From: Luteimonas kalidii
Lineage (GTDB): Bacteria > Pseudomonadota > Gammaproteobacteria > Xanthomonadales > Xanthomonadaceae
Length of the DNA: 64,000 bases
Reading direction: 5' to 3'
Assembly (NCBI RefSeq): GCF_029887935.1
Contig: NZ_JARXRO010000020.1
Location: forward strand, 43,588 to 107,587
The notes beneath the pieces were generated by a model that saw only the letters and a program-made list of their open reading frames with translations, had not been told where the DNA came from and made no database searches. Shown piece after piece: positions 61,591-64,000 of this stretch. A program made the translations under genes and the position numbers. Each line of letters starts with the position of its first letter. Position 1 is the stretch's first letter.

Positions 61591-62603
61591 AGATCCTCGT
61601 CACCGGTGGGGGCGGCTTTCTCGGACAGGCGCTGTGCCGCGGCCTGGTCGAACGCGGTCACGACGTCTCCAGCTTCAATCGGGGCCACTACCCGGAACTC
61701 GACGCGATCGGCGTGCGCCAGCTGCGCGGCGACCTGGCCGACGCCGATGCCGTGCGCGCCGCTGCCGGCGGGGGGATGGAGGCGATCTTCCACAATGCCG
61801 CCAAGGCCGGCGCCTGGGGCAGCTACGACAGCTACCACCGGGCCAACGTGCTGGGCACGCGCCACGTGCTGGCAGCCTGCCGGGCCCACGGCATCGGCCG
61901 GCTGGTGTACACCTCGACGCCCAGCGTGACCCACCGCAAGACGCATCCGGTCGAAGGCGGCACCGCGGACACCGTGCCCTATGGCGAGGGCTTCAAGGCG
62001 CCGTACGCGACCACCAAGCTGATCGCGGAGCAGGAGGTGCTGGCCGCCAACGGCACCGTCGTGGCCGACGGCGCGCAGCTGGCCACCGTCGCGCTGCGCC
62101 CGCGGCTGATCTGGGGGCCGGGCGACCAGCAGATCCTGCCGCGCCTGGTCGAACGCGCGCAGGCCGGACGGCTGCGTTTCGTCGGTGGCGGCGACAACCT
62201 GATCGACACCACCTACATCGACAACGCGGCCCAGGCCCATTTCGACGCGTTCGAGCACCTCGCCCCGGACGCCGCCTGCGCCGGTCGCGCGTATTTCATC
62301 AGCAACGGCGAGCCCAGGCCGACGCGCGAGATCGTCAACGCGCTGCTCGCCGCGGCAGGCGCGCCCCAGGTGCAGGGCTTGATCCCGTTCGGGCTGGCGT
62401 ATGCGATCGGCGCGGCGTGCGAGACGCTGTGGCCGTTGCTGCGGCTGCAGGGCGAGCCGCCGATGACGCGTTTCCTGGCCGAGCAGCTGAGCACGACGCA
62501 CTGGTATTCGATGGCGCCCGCGACGCGGGATTTCGGCTACGTGCCACGGGTGACCATCGCCGAAGGGCTGCAGCGCCTGCAGGCTTCCCTGCAGCAGGAG
62601 TGA
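61587..62603 (+). CDS. oleD: NADPH-dependent 2-alkyl-3-ketoalkanoate reductase OleD
   Basis: 338 aa. Reduces the beta-keto acid from OleA. Extended SDR: cofactor motif [12 protein letters not shown], catalytic YATTK (Tyr and Lys) and the 3-beta-HSD-like segment [22 protein letters not shown] overlap with oleC shows coupled translation. The OleB-C-D proteins form a complex in known species. Confidence 0.95.
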   Translation: MKILVTGGGGFLGQALCRGLVERGHDVSSFNRGHYPELDAIGVRQLRGDLADADAVRAAAGGGMEAIFHNAAKAGAWGSYDSYHRANVLGTRHVLAACRAHGIGRLVYTSTPSVTHRKTHPVEGGTADTVPYGEGFKAPYATTKLIAEQEVLAANGTVVADGAQLATVALRPRLIWGPGDQQILPRLVERAQAGRLRFVGGGDNLIDTTYIDNAAQAHFDAFEHLAPDAACAGRAYFISNGEPRPTREIVNALLAAAGAPQVQGLIPFGLAYAIGAACETLWPLLRLQGEPPMTRFLAEQLSTTHWYSMAPATRDFGYVPRVTIAEGLQRLQASLQQE

Positions 62604-62740
62604 ACCGGCCCACCGTCGCATCGTCCTGCTTTCACGACGGGATCACCCGGTGCTCACCCGGCCGCGACCCGGGCCCGCGTAGCGTTCGCCTGCACCCCCC
62701 AATCCCTCGCGGCCAATGGCCGCCGCCCAGGAGACGCTCC

Positions 62741-62899
62741 ATGCTCAGATACGCCGTCATCTTCTTCGTCATCGCGCTCATTGCCGCCGTGCTCGGCTTC
62801 AGTGGCGTCGCCGGCGCGGCCACCAATATCGCCTGGATCCTGTTCGTGGTGTTCGTGATCCTGGCGATCGTGTCGCTGCTGCGCGGCAAGCGCGTCTAG
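62741..62899 (+). CDS. DUF1328 (YtjA-type) membrane peptide
   Basis: 52 aa with two hydrophobic helices (about 4-24 and 29-47) and a basic end LRGKRV. Motif [21 protein letters not shown] is that of the DUF1328 family. AGGAG lies before the ATG. Function unknown; often stress-inducible in relatives. A terminator follows. Confidence 0.9.
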   Translation: MLRYAVIFFVIALIAAVLGFSGVAGAATNIAWILFVVFVILAIVSLLRGKRV

Positions 62900-62924
62900 C
62901 GCCATCGCGATTGCGAAACGCGAA

Positions 62925-62951
62925 GGGCCCGCCGACCGGCGGGCCCTTTTT
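62925..62951 (+). terminator. Intrinsic terminator after the DUF1328 gene
   Basis: A 9-bp stem GGGCCCGCC/GGCGGGCCC with loop GACC (62925-62946), followed by TTTTT. Confidence 0.92.
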
Positions 62952-63002
62952 CATGGCCGATCCACGTCCTCGCGGCACGCGGGGCAGCCGCTACAATGCG
63001 AC

Positions 63003-63653
63003 ATGGCCCTCTTCCCGCCCTCCCCATTCGACGCGATCAAGCCGATCGCCGGCCGCGCGCTGGAGGCGGCGCTCAACCGCGCGATCGCACTCGACCCCGA
63101 CACACGCGACGCGCTGGGCCGGCTCGACGGACGGCGCATCACGCTGGCGGTGCAGTCGCCCCCCATCGCCCTGTCGCTGCAGGTGTCGGGTGACCGGCTC
63201 GTGGTCGGCCCCGCGGACGCCGGGTCCGAACCCGACCTGGCGGTCAGCGCCACGCTAGCCGGCATGCTCGGGCAGTTGCCGTTCCTGCGCCGCGATGATG
63301 CCGCGCCGGTCGGCCGGGTGCGGGTCTCGGGCGATGCCGAACTCGCGCGCCAGTTGCAGCGCCTGGCCGAACGCTTCGACCCGGACTGGCAGCAGCCGTT
63401 CGTGTCCGTGTTCGGCGAGGTGGTCGGCGTGCAGCTGGCCAACGCCTTCGCCGGTGCGCTGGGACAGGCGCGCATCGTCGGGCGCAACCTGGCGCAGAGC
63501 GCGGCCGAGTACGTGACCGAGGAATCGCGCGACGTGGTCGCGCGCGCCGAACTCGACGCGTTCCTCGACGACGTCGACGTGCTGCGCGAGGACGTCGATC
63601 GCCTCGCCGCGCGCGTCGCGCGGATGGGCGCGCGGGTCGGGACCGGGGCGTGA
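63003..63653 (+). CDS. ubiJ: Ubiquinone biosynthesis accessory protein UbiJ
   Basis: 216 aa. The N-terminal SCP2 lipid-binding domain (about 15-125) carries [20 protein letters not shown] strands (actual [23 protein letters not shown]). The C-terminal coiled coil ([25 protein letters not shown]) is usual for UbiJ. Scaffolds ubiquinone assembly. Next to ubiB, as in most gammaproteobacteria. Confidence 0.9.
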   Translation: MALFPPSPFDAIKPIAGRALEAALNRAIALDPDTRDALGRLDGRRITLAVQSPPIALSLQVSGDRLVVGPADAGSEPDLAVSATLAGMLGQLPFLRRDDAAPVGRVRVSGDAELARQLQRLAERFDPDWQQPFVSVFGEVVGVQLANAFAGALGQARIVGRNLAQSAAEYVTEESRDVVARAELDAFLDDVDVLREDVDRLAARVARMGARVGTGA

Positions 63654-64000
63654 ACACCGTCCTGCGCGCCGCACGCATCGGCCGCGTGCTGCTGCGCTAC
63701 CGGCTGGACGACCTGCTCGACCAGACCCCCGCCGAGCGCTGGCTGAAGCTGATGCGGCCGTTCGTGCCGCGCGCGCAGGCCGCGATCGCGGCCCAGTCGC
63801 GCGGTGCGCGCCTGCGGCTGGCGCTGCAGGAACTGGGGCCGATCTTCGTCAAGTTCGGGCAGATCCTCTCCACCCGACGCGACCTGCTGCCGCCGGACCT
63901 GGTGGACGAGCTTTCGCTGCTGCAGGATCAGGTCGCTCCATTCGATGGCGACGCCGCGCGCGCGATCGTCGAGTCCGAACTCGGTGCGCCGGTGGCCACG
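63650..64000 (+). CDS. ubiB: Ubiquinone biosynthesis ATPase UbiB, 5' part
   Basis: First 117 codons, cut by the window end. GTG start overlapping the ubiJ stop (GTGA). The family motif [39 protein letters not shown], with the KxGQ nucleotide-loop signature, is clear. UbiB is a kinase-like ATPase needed for coenzyme Q synthesis. Confidence 0.95.
   Translation, partial: MNTVLRAARIGRVLLRYRLDDLLDQTPAERWLKLMRPFVPRAQAAIAAQSRGARLRLALQELGPIFVKFGQILSTRRDLLPPDLVDELSLLQDQVAPFDGDAARAIVESELGAPVAT

Overview
The window is a high-GC (about 70%) chromosome segment with strong GC3 bias. Gene content points to a gammaproteobacterium of the Xanthomonadaceae/Lysobacteraceae (Lysobacter/Luteimonas-like). The evidence is an Ax21-family outer-membrane protein, a RavR-like GGDEF-EAL-REC regulator next to the flagellar genes, an OleABCD long-chain olefin pathway very close to that of Xanthomonas, and the hemD-hemX-hemY and ubiJ-ubiB arrangements. 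The genus cannot be fixed from the sequence alone.

Layout. (1) 1-16.8 kb: flagellum. fliC and the rod/hook operon flgBCDEFGHIJKL run leftward, with cheV just upstream. flgA-flgM-flgN and a PAS histidine kinase run rightward. Sigma-54 sites (flgB, flgA) and sigma-28 sites (fliC, flgM) give the usual early/late hierarchy. (2) 16.8-21.2 kb: a degenerate GGDEF-EAL-REC regulator and ntrB-ntrC with an NtrC-like site at the ntrB start. (3) 21.7-33 kb: two SodC-family lipoproteins (one without metal ligands), a thiolase, Uup, a frameshifted MgtC/DUF4010 gene and hemD-hemX-hemY. (4) 33-41.4 kb: housekeeping genes (rhodanese, secB, gpsA, Ax21, trmL, an M16 peptidase). (5) 41.5-62.6 kb: oleA, then about 16 kb of other genes, then oleB and oleCD. 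The interposed block holds a complete nitrate/nitrite assimilation locus (narK-GNAT-nirB-nirD-nasA-cobA, nasT-nasS, a cysG with a shortened methyltransferase domain) and a bacteriophytochrome/heme oxygenase pair. (6) 62.7-64 kb: a DUF1328 membrane peptide, ubiJ, and the start of ubiB.

How it fits together. NtrB/NtrC at 18.7-21.2 kb would activate the sigma-54 promoter at 52.3 kb, which has phased NtrC half-sites upstream. The transcript then meets two hairpins with six-base loops (A at position 1, G at position 4), which is the ANTAR target motif, followed by an intrinsic terminator. NasT, an ANTAR protein encoded just upstream with its nitrate-sensing partner NasS, is the obvious antiterminator. 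The operon supplies nitrate uptake (NarK), nitrate reductase (NasA), nitrite reductase (NirBD) and the methyltransferase for siroheme (CobA). The precorrin-2 dehydrogenase/chelatase part is in the cysG-like gene. OleA condenses two fatty acyl-CoAs, and OleD, OleC and OleB convert the beta-keto acid to a cis-olefin.

Intergenic DNA carries two repeat classes. One is REP-like inverted repeats (GTAGCCCGGATAAGCG...). The other is a roughly 100-bp element that folds as an outer stem with two inner hairpins; three copies were seen. No tRNA, rRNA, CRISPR array, prophage or complete insertion sequence was seen.
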